The notes beneath the pieces are model-generated. The model was not told the DNA's origin. It did not search any database and saw only the letters and a list, made by a program, of their open reading frames with translations. This document shows positions 9,468-17,756 of a stretch of DNA of 40,275 bases, piece by piece. The DNA lies in contig SHXD01000023.1 of NCBI GenBank assembly GCA_009693505.1, positions 1 to 40,275 on the forward strand. The letters are read 5' to 3'. How positions within the stretch are numbered: the first letter of the stretch is position 1; every line of letters starts with the position of its first letter. The translations under genes were made by a program, and so were the position numbers. The stretch comes from Limnohabitans sp. (GTDB lineage Bacteria > Pseudomonadota > Gammaproteobacteria > Burkholderiales > Burkholderiaceae_C).

Positions 9468-10445
9468 TTATTCTGGTTTCAAGCCAGCCAAAGCCACCGC
9501 CTTGGCCAATCGCTCGTTTTCAGACTGAATGGCCTTGGCATAGTCGGCAGGCGAACTGCCGACAGCATCAATGCCAGCCGTGCCCAAGGTGGCCAACAAT
9601 TCAGGATGTTTGTTCACGGCAGCAGCCTCGGCGCTTAAGCGTGCAATGGCGCCAGCCGGTGCATTGGCAGACGCCAAAACGCCAATGACCACCGCAAAGT
9701 CAAAGCCAGGAATGATTTCTGAAATGCTGGGCACTTGTGGCATCAAGCTAGAACGTTGCCCAGCGTTGCTGCCCAAAATTTTGACTTGGTTGTTTTTGGC
9801 AAAGCCCGCCAAAGATGGCAGCGCAGAAAACAGGCACTCCACTTGTCCCCCAATGAGTGCCGGCACAGACTGGCCTGAACCTCGGAATGGCACATGGCGA
9901 ATGTCTAAATTCAATGCCGCCTTGATGGCTTCCATGGTGAGATGGTGACTGCTGCCAATGCCTGATGAACCGTAGTTCAACTGATCGGGTCTGGTTTTCA
10001 CATACTGCACAAATTCTTGGAGAGTATTGACCGGCACTTTGGGATGCACCGCCAAATACAACGGCGATCTGGCCAACAAAGAAACCGGTGCAAAGTCGCG
10101 CTTCAATTCATAAGCCAAACTTTTGTAGATGAGCGGATTGATGGAGAACATAGAGCCATCGGTGACCAAAAATGTATGGCCATCATTGGGGCTGCTGGCC
10201 AAAGCTTGCGCAGACACCACGCCATTGCCGCCAGGTTTGTTTTCAATGACAACGCCTTGGCCAATACGCTCACCAATTCGAAGGGCAAAAACGCGCGCCA
10301 CGGTGTCGGGCAAACCGCCTGGGGCATAGGGCACGATGAACTTCACAGGCTTGGTGAAATTGAAGGCAGTCTGCGCACTGGAGGTGCTTAGAAAGCTTGC
10401 CAATAAAGGTGCCGCCGACGCAGCCAATAGATCACGACGTTTCAT
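9468..10445 (-). CDS. Bug/TctC-family periplasmic solute receptor in phthalate-type operon
   Basis: A 325-residue extracytoplasmic binding protein of the tripartite tricarboxylate transporter (Bug) family. The leader MKRRDLLAASAAPLLASFLSTSSAQ has a twin-arginine-like KRRDLL start and a likely cleavage after SSAQ. The mature protein begins with the Bug signature PVKFIVPYAPGGLPDTVAR and then has VVIENKPGGNGVVSAQAL and PNDGHTFLVT. These receptors bind carboxylates, and aromatic-acid relatives (TphC, IphC) serve terephthalate and isophthalate uptake. No TctA or TctB membrane subunits lie in the window, so it probably borrows a shared TctAB or works with the TauE-like permease. It sits 27 nt after the oxygenase gene. 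The aromatic-dicarboxylate ligand is inferred from the operon. Confidence 0.88.
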   Translation of the reverse strand: MKRRDLLAASAAPLLASFLSTSSAQTAFNFTKPVKFIVPYAPGGLPDTVARVFALRIGERIGQGVVIENKPGGNGVVSAQALASSPNDGHTFLVTDGSMFSINPLIYKSLAYELKRDFAPVSLLARSPLYLAVHPKVPVNTLQEFVQYVKTRPDQLNYGSSGIGSSHHLTMEAIKAALNLDIRHVPFRGSGQSVPALIGGQVECLFSALPSLAGFAKNNQVKILGSNAGQRSSLMPQVPSISEIIPGFDFAVVIGVLASANAPAGAIARLSAEAAAVNKHPELLATLGTAGIDAVGSSPADYAKAIQSENERLAKAVALAGLKPE

Positions 10446-10472
10446 GGAAAGGTTTCCTTTTCTGATTTGTGT

Positions 10473-11738
10473 TTATACCGGTTGTGCAGGGAAGCTGCGC
10501 CAGTCAGTGGTCTTGGGAACGATCGCTTGGTATGAGCAAACTTCACGAGGCATTGTGTTTGTGCCACTGCCGATAGGCAAGGCGCCCAACATGAAGTCTC
10601 GCAAGGCCTTCAGCATGCATTGTCTGAACTCGACAATGGCCATGTCGCTGGCGCCTAAGCGGTCGTTGGTGCGGTCCACGAGGGGGCCCATGGACACCCA
10701 CATGGCCATGTCCTGATTGGGAATGCCCTGAATGCCCGTGAAGTTGCCAGCTTTCATGGCAGCGCGGTCTTGACCAAAGAAGTTGGCATGGGTGCGTTTG
10801 GGATGGAACTGGGCATCAAGGTCGGGGCCCACTTCGGCATGCAAAAACGCCCGCCACGAAGCACTGTTGGGCGTAGTTTCGGGTGAGCCCCAAGCCATGA
10901 AGTGAAATGCCGTATGGTGATCGTCCACGGGCACATTCATGTTGGCCACGTTGTACTGATCGTTGGGTGGAATCAGGGCAGATGCAGGTGCCACAAACAC
11001 GGTACTGCGAATATAGTCGTGGGTTTGGGCATCTTTGATAGGACGGCGAATGGCGGCATAGCGAAAGCCATAAGGCGTGCGCTCCACTTGCATGCGGGGC
11101 GACTTGTCGGTGGAAGGCCTTAGCCACTGTGTGTCTGTTGCCTTGGCGCCATCCACTCGCGCAGGCACCATGTCGGATGAGTGCAAACTGGAGCTGTGTG
11201 CAGAATCAATTTGGCCCTCAAGGATTTGTGCCCAGTTGCAGGGAATGATGATTCTGGCGACAGCCAAACGGGTATGCTCATGAGGCGCCCAAGGTGGCGG
11301 CACAAATTCAGGTTGGTGCTCGGGTGGCCCCATATAGGCCCACACAAAACCCGCCCACTCTTTCACAGGATAGGCTTTGTGTTTGACCTTTTGAACCAGG
11401 CCACTGCCTTGAGGTTCTGAGGCCATGTCGACCACATTGCCCACCACGTCCATTTTCCAGCCGTGGTAGAGGCAACGCAAACCGCACTCTTCATTGCGGC
11501 CATAAACCAAGGAAGCTCTGCGGTGCGGGCAATACTCGTCCATCACACCCACGCGGCCTAAGGTGTCTCTGAACACCACCAAATCTTCGCCCAAAATTCT
11601 GGCCTTGATGGGCGTGCCATCGGGTTCAGAAACTTGTTCAACCAAGCAAATGGCCAACCACTGGCGCCGCATGAGTTGCCCCATCGGTGCATCGCCCTCT
11701 ACGCGGCACAACAGTTTATTGTCTTCAGGTGTGATCAT
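10473..11738 (-). CDS. Phthalate 4,5-dioxygenase-type Rieske oxygenase, large subunit
   Basis: Catalytic subunit of a ring-hydroxylating oxygenase, expected to convert phthalate to its cis-4,5-dihydrodiol. From ATG 11738 the protein has 421 residues. The Rieske [2Fe-2S] site is C70-P-H72 and C89-L-Y-H92. The mononuclear iron region reads DSAHSSSLHSSD, giving D178, H181 and H186, the numbering I recall for Burkholderia phthalate dioxygenase, where Asp178 bridges the two metal centres. R207 and R244, which I recall as carboxylate-binding residues in Comamonas phthalate dioxygenase, are also present at the same positions. An in-frame TTG at 11759 would add seven residues but overlaps the presumed leader. 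The gene heads a leftward operon, and its reductase is divergent. Related dicarboxylates remain possible substrates. Confidence 0.87.
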   Translation of the reverse strand: MITPEDNKLLCRVEGDAPMGQLMRRQWLAICLVEQVSEPDGTPIKARILGEDLVVFRDTLGRVGVMDEYCPHRRASLVYGRNEECGLRCLYHGWKMDVVGNVVDMASEPQGSGLVQKVKHKAYPVKEWAGFVWAYMGPPEHQPEFVPPPWAPHEHTRLAVARIIIPCNWAQILEGQIDSAHSSSLHSSDMVPARVDGAKATDTQWLRPSTDKSPRMQVERTPYGFRYAAIRRPIKDAQTHDYIRSTVFVAPASALIPPNDQYNVANMNVPVDDHHTAFHFMAWGSPETTPNSASWRAFLHAEVGPDLDAQFHPKRTHANFFGQDRAAMKAGNFTGIQGIPNQDMAMWVSMGPLVDRTNDRLGASDMAIVEFRQCMLKALRDFMLGALPIGSGTNTMPREVCSYQAIVPKTTDWRSFPAQPV

Positions 11739-11763
11739 GTTTTTTAAAAACTTGCGCAATTAT

Positions 11764-11779
11764 TCTTAGAGCTCTAAGA
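11764..11779. promoter_or_regulatory. Perfect 16-bp palindrome, candidate MarR operator
   Basis: TCTTAGAGCTCTAAGA is a perfect inverted repeat lying over the -10 box and presumed transcription start of the oxygenase promoter. Size and symmetry fit a MarR-family dimer site, and a marR gene ends the divergent operon. Binding is inferred, not shown. Confidence 0.65.
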
Positions 11780-11805
11780 TAATAGGAAAGCATGATGTTT
11801 GTCAA
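11777..11805 (-). promoter_or_regulatory. Sigma-70 promoter for the Rieske oxygenase operon
   Basis: Reading leftwards, a perfect -35 TTGACA (11805-11800) is separated by 17 nt from a -10 TTATCT (11782-11777). The predicted start is near 11770, about 30 nt before the oxygenase ATG. The -10 overlaps the 16-bp palindrome at 11764-11779, which would let a repressor block RNA polymerase. Confidence 0.72.
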
Positions 11806-11869
11806 GTTTTAAGCAAATTCCCTTTGAATTGGCATTGACAAATTTCACTCATTCATTCAAAGCAATTTC

Positions 11870-12853
11870 ATGACCCTTGAGCCCGATCTTTTCCCATTGA
11901 AGGTGCAACAAAAGCACCTTGTTGCAAATGACATTTGGCTCTTTAGGTTGGTTCATCCTAAAGGCCATGCCTTGCCCACCTTCACGGCTGGCGCGCATCT
12001 GACCGTTAAAACCCCTGGTGGTCAAAAACGCAATTACTCGCTTTGCAACAACCCTTTCGAAACGGCCTATTGCGAATTGGCCGTCAAACACGAACACCAA
12101 GGGCGTGGTGGCTCTCAAAGCATGATTGAGCAAGTCCAAGAAGGCGATTTGTTGCAGGCCAGCATGCCGCAAAACGACTTTGGCTTAAGCGATCAGCTCA
12201 AGGACGTCATCTTCATTGCCGGCGGCATTGGCGTGACACCTTTGCTGTCCATGCTCAGGCAAATGCTCGACGCTAGATCCATTCATGCCAATGCGCGTTT
12301 TCGCTTTTATTACTGCGCCAGAAGCCCAGAAGGTGCTGCGTTTGTTGACACGCTCCAAGAACTCAACAACACCAGCGAAATGGGCGAAGTCAGTTTTCAT
12401 TTTGATGGCGGCAATTCCGACCAAGGCTTGGACCTTTGGCCCGTTTTAGAAAAGCCCACTGCGGCCCATATTTACTGTTGCGGCCCTCAAGGACTCATGG
12501 ACGCCGTGCGCGACATGTCAGGCCATTGGCCACAGGGACAAGTGCACTTTGAGAGCTTTGGTGCATCTGCAGGCCAACAATTTGGGCCTTCTGAAGCTTT
12601 TGAAGTGAAACTGCACAGCACGCAAAACATCATTCTGGTGGGCGCCCATGAGAGTATTCTGGAAGCGCTCAGGAAAAACGGCCACACGGTCCCAAGTTCG
12701 TGTGAAAGCGGTACGTGCGGCAGTTGCAAATTGGATTTGATTTCGGGCGATGTCGAGCACCGCGATTTTGTTTTGAACGACGAAGAAAAGCGCCAGCACA
12801 TCATGGTCTGTGTTTCACGCGCAGCCTCTGGCGTCATTGAAATAGGTCTTTAA
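11870..12853 (+). CDS. Phthalate dioxygenase reductase-like flavin/[2Fe-2S] oxidoreductase
   Basis: Electron-transfer partner that passes electrons from NAD(P)H through flavin and a plant-type [2Fe-2S] centre to the Rieske oxygenase. The 327 residues run flavin domain, NAD domain, ferredoxin domain, the order of phthalate dioxygenase reductase and VanB. The flavin-binding motif is RNYSLCN (residues 54-60), the nucleotide motif AGGIGVTPLLSML and the cluster motif CESGTCGSCKLD with a distal Cys in MVCVS. The length is close to phthalate dioxygenase reductase. By family precedent the flavin is FMN. It is the first gene of the rightward operon, 4 nt before the dehydrogenase. It could equally serve a VanA-like enzyme, but the only oxygenase nearby is the phthalate type. 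Confidence 0.88.
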   Translation: MTLEPDLFPLKVQQKHLVANDIWLFRLVHPKGHALPTFTAGAHLTVKTPGGQKRNYSLCNNPFETAYCELAVKHEHQGRGGSQSMIEQVQEGDLLQASMPQNDFGLSDQLKDVIFIAGGIGVTPLLSMLRQMLDARSIHANARFRFYYCARSPEGAAFVDTLQELNNTSEMGEVSFHFDGGNSDQGLDLWPVLEKPTAAHIYCCGPQGLMDAVRDMSGHWPQGQVHFESFGASAGQQFGPSEAFEVKLHSTQNIILVGAHESILEALRKNGHTVPSSCESGTCGSCKLDLISGDVEHRDFVLNDEEKRQHIMVCVSRAASGVIEIGL

Positions 12854-12857
12854 TGCC

Positions 12858-14057
12858 ATGAACACTCCCCTTCGAATTGGCGTCATTGGTTTAGGCAGAG
12901 CCTTCACCCTCATGCTGCCCACGTTTCTGCAAGACCCTCGCGTGCAATTGGTCGCTGCAACCGACCCCTTGCCGGAGGCCTGCGCTCAATTTGAAAAAGA
13001 CTTTCAGGGTCAAGTTACCCCCAACGCAGAAACACTGTGTGCTTTGCCTGACCTAGATCTGATTTACATTGCATCACCGCACGGCTTGCATGCCGAGCAC
13101 ACCGCCATGGCTGCCCAACATGGCAAGCATGTTTGGGTAGAAAAACCCATGGCCATTGGCTTGAGTGAATGCCACAACATGATCCAAACATGTCTTGACG
13201 CTGGGGTACAACTTATGGTGGGACACAGCCACAGTTTCAATGCGCCTGTTTTGCGCGCCCATGAACTCATTCAGTCTGGCCGTTTGGGTCAGGTCAAAAT
13301 GATCACCGCTTTGAACTACACCGATTTTTTATACCGCCCTCGCAGGCCAGAAGAACTGGACACTGCGCTGGGTGGTGGCGTGACACACAGTCAGGCATCC
13401 CACCAAGTCGATGTGGTGCGCTTGCTAGGGGGCGGCCAAGTTTCAACGGTGCAAGCTTGCACTGGGCAATGGGATGTCACACGGCCCACAGAAGGCGCTT
13501 ACAGCGCACTTCTAAAGTTTGAAAGCGGCGCTTTTGCCAACCTCACCTACAACGGGTACGGACATTTTGACAGCGATATCTGGATGGACCATGTGGGTGA
13601 AATTGGCAATCCCAAGCCTGCTTCTGAAAGCGCCAAACGTTTCGGCTCAGCCCGAAGCAGATTGGCCACTACAGCCAATTCAGAACAAGAAAGTCAGCTC
13701 AAAGCGGCGCGCAATTATGGAGGCAGCTTGTACAAAGCTACCGCCCAAAATGAAGATGCTTATCAGCACTTTGGCCCCGTCGTTGTGAGTTGTGAAAAAG
13801 CTGATGTGCGGCTCACACCCAAAGGCCTTTGGGTGTATGGACCCGAGCATGAGGCCTTCGATCCCTTACCCACGCCAGCCTACCCCCGAAAAGAAGTGAT
13901 CGATGAACTCTGGGGCGCATTGCGAGAGGGAAAATCGCTTCTACACAGCGGCACTTGGGCGCGCGCCACCACAGAGGTTTGCTTGAGTTTGTTAGAAGCT
14001 GCGCAGACGGGTCAGACCATTCACTTGAAACATCAAGTAGCCGTTCATCATGCTTAA
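12858..14057 (+). CDS. Gfo/Idh/MocA-family dehydrogenase, Pht4/OphB-like
   Basis: NAD(P)-dependent oxidoreductase of 399 residues, proposed to re-aromatise cis-4,5-dihydrodiol phthalate to 4,5-dihydroxyphthalate. The Rossmann domain begins RIGVIGLGRAFTLMLPTF, with the family EKPMAIGLSECHNMI block near residue 95 and the substrate-domain motif GGGVTHSQASHQVDVVRLLGG. The known phthalate dihydrodiol dehydrogenases Pht4/OphB belong to this superfamily, unlike the SDR-type diol dehydrogenases of benzene or biphenyl pathways. The gene lies 4 nt after the reductase and overlaps the marR start by 8 nt. Without the neighbours it would only be called a Gfo/Idh/MocA oxidoreductase. Confidence 0.83.
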   Translation: MNTPLRIGVIGLGRAFTLMLPTFLQDPRVQLVAATDPLPEACAQFEKDFQGQVTPNAETLCALPDLDLIYIASPHGLHAEHTAMAAQHGKHVWVEKPMAIGLSECHNMIQTCLDAGVQLMVGHSHSFNAPVLRAHELIQSGRLGQVKMITALNYTDFLYRPRRPEELDTALGGGVTHSQASHQVDVVRLLGGGQVSTVQACTGQWDVTRPTEGAYSALLKFESGAFANLTYNGYGHFDSDIWMDHVGEIGNPKPASESAKRFGSARSRLATTANSEQESQLKAARNYGGSLYKATAQNEDAYQHFGPVVVSCEKADVRLTPKGLWVYGPEHEAFDPLPTPAYPRKEVIDELWGALREGKSLLHSGTWARATTEVCLSLLEAAQTGQTIHLKHQVAVHHA

Positions 14058-14562
14058 AAAATTAATTAGCCCTAAGCTAGGCGACACCCAAAGTATCTTG
14101 CGCCATTGGCACGAGTCGGTGCCCGATGATCGACTTGCGCACTTGGTTCGCGATGCGGGTCGAGCCTTCAACAAACGTCTTCAAGTGAGACTTCAACAAC
14201 ACCAAGTCTCTTTTGGCCACTGGACTTTCTTGCGCATTCTTTGGACGGCCGATGGTTTGACCCAAAAAGAACTCAGCGACTTAGCAGGCGTGATGGAGCC
14301 AACCACATTCAGCGCGATCAAAGCCATGGAAGACATGGACTACGTCGAGAGACGTCAAAAGCCGGAGAACCGCAAAAACATGTATGTGCACCTCACGGCC
14401 AAGGGCCGCGCTTTGAAAAAACGCTTGGTGCCATTGGCGGTCGATGTGAACCATGTTGCCGTTAAAGGTCTGAGCAAGGCTGATCTGCTGATCACCCGCA
14501 GGGTATTGCTTGCCATCATTGAAAACCTAGCGCTTGAAGAAGCGCAAGACGGTCATGTTTAA
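14050..14562 (+). CDS. MarR-family transcriptional regulator
   Basis: A 170-residue winged-helix regulator. The DNA-binding part is visible as LTQKELSDLAGVMEPTTFSAIKAMEDMDYVERRQKPENRKNMYVHLT (residues 76-122), with the conserved wing RKNMYVHLTAKGRAL. The flanking helices, including DRLAHLVRDAGRAFNKRL and the C-terminal NHVAVKGLSKADL segment, form the dimerisation domain. Its start overlaps the dehydrogenase stop by 8 nt, so it is translated with the catabolic operon. It probably represses both divergent operons and is released by the aromatic substrate or an intermediate; the palindrome at 11764-11779 is the obvious candidate site. Effector and binding are inferred. Confidence 0.9.
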   Translation: MLKKLISPKLGDTQSILRHWHESVPDDRLAHLVRDAGRAFNKRLQVRLQQHQVSFGHWTFLRILWTADGLTQKELSDLAGVMEPTTFSAIKAMEDMDYVERRQKPENRKNMYVHLTAKGRALKKRLVPLAVDVNHVAVKGLSKADLLITRRVLLAIIENLALEEAQDGHV

Positions 14563-14581
14563 AACCTGAAATTGTTGGCCT

Positions 14582-15673
14582 TTAGCTGCTGAACAAGAAG
14601 TTCATCACGTCGCCATCTTTGACCACATACTCCTTGCCCTCGGCGCGCATTTTGCCGGCGTCTTTGGCACCTTGCTCACCCTTGTAAGTCATGAAGTCTT
14701 CGTAGGAAATGGTCTGCGCACGGATGTAACCCTTTTCAAAATCGGTGTGAATCACACCAGCAGCTTGGGGGCCGGTATCGCCTACATGGATGGTCCATGC
14801 ACGTACTTCTTTGACGCCTGCTGTAAAGTAAGTTTGCAAGCCCAAAAGTGAGTAAGCAGAGCGAATCAACCGGTTCAAACCCGGCTCGGTTTGACCCAAC
14901 TCTTCCAAAAACATCTGACGATCTTCGTCTGACATTTCAGACATTTCCGCTTCTAACTTGGCACTGATCGCCACCACTGGCGCATTTTGTGCTGCAGCGT
15001 ACTCCTTCAAACGATCAAGCAAGGGGTTGTTCTCAAAACCATCTTCAGCCACATTGGCCACAAACATGGCGGGCTTGGCCGTAATCAAGAAAAATTGCTG
15101 AAGCAGGGGTCGCTCTTCTTTGCTGAAGTCAATGGTGCGAACGGGTTGACCTTGGTTCAATGCGGCTTGGCATTTTTCCAAAATAGCCACCAGCTTGATT
15201 GATTCCTTGTCGCCAGAGCGGGCTGTTTTTTGAACGCGGTGCAAACCTTTTTCAACCGCTGACAAATCGGCCAGACACAACTCAGTTTGAATGACTTCAA
15301 TGTCGGAGATGGGGTCAATACGGCCAGCCACGTGAATCACGTTGTCGTCTTCAAAGCAACGCACCACATTGATGGTGGCATCGGTTTCGCGAATGTGCGC
15401 CAAGAATTTGTTGCCCAAGCCCTCGCCGGTACTGGCGCCAGCGACCAAGCCCGCAATATCGACAAACTCCACAATGGCAGGCACGATGCGCTCAGGGGTG
15501 ATGATGGCAGCCAGCTCTTGCAGGCGGGCATCGGGCACTTCCACCACGCCGGTGTTGGGCTCAATGGTGCAAAAAGGGTAGTTTTCGGCTGCAATGCCTG
15601 CTTTGGTCAGGGCGTTGAAAAGGGTGGACTTGCCAACGTTGGGCAGGCCCACAATGCCGCATTTGAGGCTCAT
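14582..15673 (-). CDS. ychF: Redox-regulated ribosome-associated ATPase YchF (OLA1 family)
   Basis: P-loop protein of the TRAFAC class that, despite its GTPase-like fold, usually prefers ATP and associates with ribosomes. The 363-residue product shows G1 [15 protein letters not shown], the switch segment [13 protein letters not shown]3 [20 protein letters not shown] and the NxxE specificity motif region FVANVAEDG. It ends in a TGS domain ([27 protein letters not shown]). I use ATG 15673 (MSLKCGIVG); the in-frame upstream start would add only eight residues. The gene converges on marR with a 19-bp gap, marking the end of the catabolic island. Confidence 0.97.
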   Translation of the reverse strand: MSLKCGIVGLPNVGKSTLFNALTKAGIAAENYPFCTIEPNTGVVEVPDARLQELAAIITPERIVPAIVEFVDIAGLVAGASTGEGLGNKFLAHIRETDATINVVRCFEDDNVIHVAGRIDPISDIEVIQTELCLADLSAVEKGLHRVQKTARSGDKESIKLVAILEKCQAALNQGQPVRTIDFSKEERPLLQQFFLITAKPAMFVANVAEDGFENNPLLDRLKEYAAAQNAPVVAISAKLEAEMSEMSDEDRQMFLEELGQTEPGLNRLIRSAYSLLGLQTYFTAGVKEVRAWTIHVGDTGPQAAGVIHTDFEKGYIRAQTISYEDFMTYKGEQGAKDAGKMRAEGKEYVVKDGDVMNFLFSS

Positions 15674-15741
15674 GGAAGACTTTCTTGGATTCAGCAATGA
15701 ATCCGAGATTTTAAAGGGTCTCCGTGGTCTAATTTAAAACC

Positions 15742-16506
15742 ATGCCTTCAGCCACTTTGAAAAGTACCTTGAATTGCCAACTTACCCCCCCTTGCCCCCG
15801 CCTGCGAATTGTGGCGGTGGTGTTGGCCGCTGGCACCGCTTCTCGAATGGGCGGGCGGCCTAAATGCTTGCTGCAAAGGGATGGCAAAACGCTGCTCAAC
15901 CGCCTTCTCACAGCCCTAGAAAATGCCGGGATCGATGAAACGGTTCTAGTCTTGGGGCACAAGGCCGACATCATTCAGGCCTCACTGGGCACAAGGGAAC
16001 ATGCGACATTGCGAGGGCCACATTGGCCCGCCATGCAAATCCATCAGGTTCTGAACCCACAGCCCACAGATGGCCAAAACAGCTCTTTGCATCTGGGCTT
16101 GGCCAAAGCACAAAGCCTACAAGCACAGTGGCTGATGGTGGCTTTGGCCGATCAACCCCTTTTGGATTCAGCCGATCTTCAAGCCATGATCGCTGCTGTC
16201 AAAGCCAGGCCAGCTGACACTCAAATGCTACAGCCATGGGTTGAAAATCAGCCTGGCAATCCTGTCATGTTGTCGCAGAAAGTCATGTCCGACCTGTTGG
16301 CACACTTACAAGGAGCCTCTTTTTCAGGCGGCCCTTCTTCTAAAGACTTGCCTGGCGGCAAAGAATGGCGTCAACTCAATCCGCAACAATTTCACCAATG
16401 GGCGACGCCTAACCCCCACTACAAAGTAGACATGGACACCCCACAAGACATTGCAGCTTTGAAAACGAAATACGGCGTGGAGTTGACTTGGGACACCCCC
16501 ATTTGA
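15742..16506 (+). CDS. MobA/MocA-like nucleotidyltransferase
   Basis: A 254-residue NTP-transferase domain protein. The N-terminal nucleotide-binding signature is VVLAAGTASRMGGRPK (residues 26-41), followed by LVLGHKADII, the metal-binding-type LADQPLLDSADLQAM and the C-terminal VDMDTPQDIAAL. This is the pattern of molybdenum-cofactor cytidylyl- or guanylyltransferases. The first about 22 residues are unrelated to the domain, so a later start is possible. No molybdoenzyme or other cofactor gene is present in the window, so the nucleotide and acceptor cannot be fixed. It is divergent from ychF and 35 nt before the UbiH-like gene. Confidence 0.75.
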   Translation: MPSATLKSTLNCQLTPPCPRLRIVAVVLAAGTASRMGGRPKCLLQRDGKTLLNRLLTALENAGIDETVLVLGHKADIIQASLGTREHATLRGPHWPAMQIHQVLNPQPTDGQNSSLHLGLAKAQSLQAQWLMVALADQPLLDSADLQAMIAAVKARPADTQMLQPWVENQPGNPVMLSQKVMSDLLAHLQGASFSGGPSSKDLPGGKEWRQLNPQQFHQWATPNPHYKVDMDTPQDIAALKTKYGVELTWDTPI

Positions 16507-16541
16507 ACAAAGCCTTCTGAAGGGCTTCTACAATCAGACTC

Positions 16542-17714
16542 ATGTCGCAATCATCCACTCAATTTGACGTTTGCATTCGGGGCGCAGGCATTGTCGGTCG
16601 CAGCTTGTCCTTGATGTTGGCATCGCAAGGTCTGCGTGTGGCATTGGTGAACCTATCGGACGCGCAAAAATCAGCCCACGGTCACAGCGATGTGCGAGCC
16701 TATTCCTTGAATTCAGCCTCTCAACAATTGTTGACTGACTTACGTTGCTGGCCAGAAGGCACTGCCTGCACCCCTATTTTGAAAATGCACATTGAAGGCG
16801 ATCAAGGTGGCAATCTGGAATTCAGCGCCGCCCAACAAGACGTTGAGGCTTTGAACTGGATGATTGATGTACCCACCTTGGAAAATAATTTAGCCAAGTC
16901 GATTGGTTTTCAGCCTCTCATTCAAGAAGTTGCAGAAAATGTGAAGGCCCCCTTGACTGTCATTTGTGAAGGCCGTGCCAGCCAAACGCGTGCAGAGCTG
17001 GGTGTTGCGTTTGATGTGAAGCATTACGAACAACACGCGTTGGCTTGCCGCATTCAGACCCAAGCGCCACACCAGCAAATTGCTCGCCAGTGGTTTCACA
17101 CTGCTCACGGCCCCGAAATTTTGGCGTTCCTGCCCATCGGCGGCGAAGACAGTCACGAATGGGCTGTGGTGTGGTCCCTCACGCCCACACGCACCGAGCA
17201 ATTGCGATCAAACAAAGCTGCCAGTTTTTGCGCGCAATTACAAGAGGCCAGCAACGGCGTAGCAGGCAGCATTGAATTGATCAGTGAGCGGGCTGTTTGG
17301 CCTTTGCAGTTGGCCAAGGCAGCACGCTGGACTGGCAGCATGCCCCATTCAGAATCGGGCCACCGCGCCACATCTTTTGCATTGGCCGGAGACGCTGCAC
17401 ATGCCATGCACCCACTGGCCGGGCAAGGCTTGAATGTGGGGCTGGCCGATGTCATGGCCTTGTCTCGCGTCATTCAAGCGAAAGAATTTTGGCGACCTCT
17501 GAGCGATGCCAAATTGCTGCGCCGCTACGAGCGTGTACGCCAAGCCGAAGTGTTGGCCATGGGTTTTGTGACCGATGGCTTGCAAATGCTCTTTGCACAA
17601 CCCGACCTACCGCTGCAAAAACTTCGCAATTGGGGCATGACGACCTTCAATCAATTAAGTCCTTTGAAGAAATGGATGGCTGCACAAGCCATGAAATCTT
17701 CATCGCAGCATTGA
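16542..17714 (+). CDS. UbiH/UbiF/COQ6-family FAD-dependent hydroxylase
   Basis: A 390-residue class A flavoprotein monooxygenase of the ubiquinone-hydroxylase family. The FAD-binding GxGxxG is VCIRGAGIVGRSLSLMLASQG at residues 10-30. The second FAD motif is ALAGDAAHAMHPLAGQGLNVGLAD (about residues 286-309), diagnostic for the group. The usual ADG motif is weaker here (ICEGRASQTRAEL). Comamonadaceae typically carry several such paralogues, each hydroxylating a different position of the ubiquinone ring; which position this one serves is not decidable from sequence. It precedes the dsbC-like gene by 42 nt. Confidence 0.83.
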   Translation: MSQSSTQFDVCIRGAGIVGRSLSLMLASQGLRVALVNLSDAQKSAHGHSDVRAYSLNSASQQLLTDLRCWPEGTACTPILKMHIEGDQGGNLEFSAAQQDVEALNWMIDVPTLENNLAKSIGFQPLIQEVAENVKAPLTVICEGRASQTRAELGVAFDVKHYEQHALACRIQTQAPHQQIARQWFHTAHGPEILAFLPIGGEDSHEWAVVWSLTPTRTEQLRSNKAASFCAQLQEASNGVAGSIELISERAVWPLQLAKAARWTGSMPHSESGHRATSFALAGDAAHAMHPLAGQGLNVGLADVMALSRVIQAKEFWRPLSDAKLLRRYERVRQAEVLAMGFVTDGLQMLFAQPDLPLQKLRNWGMTTFNQLSPLKKWMAAQAMKSSSQH

Positions 17715-17756
17715 TTCAACTCTCAACGCTTCTCGAAACCTTAGGAAATTCAAAGC

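Noticed and set aside
11835..11863. A rightward promoter from the TTGACA at 11835 for the reductase gene.
   Set aside because: No acceptable -10 hexamer lies 16-18 nt downstream, and the start site would fall almost on the ATG at 11870.
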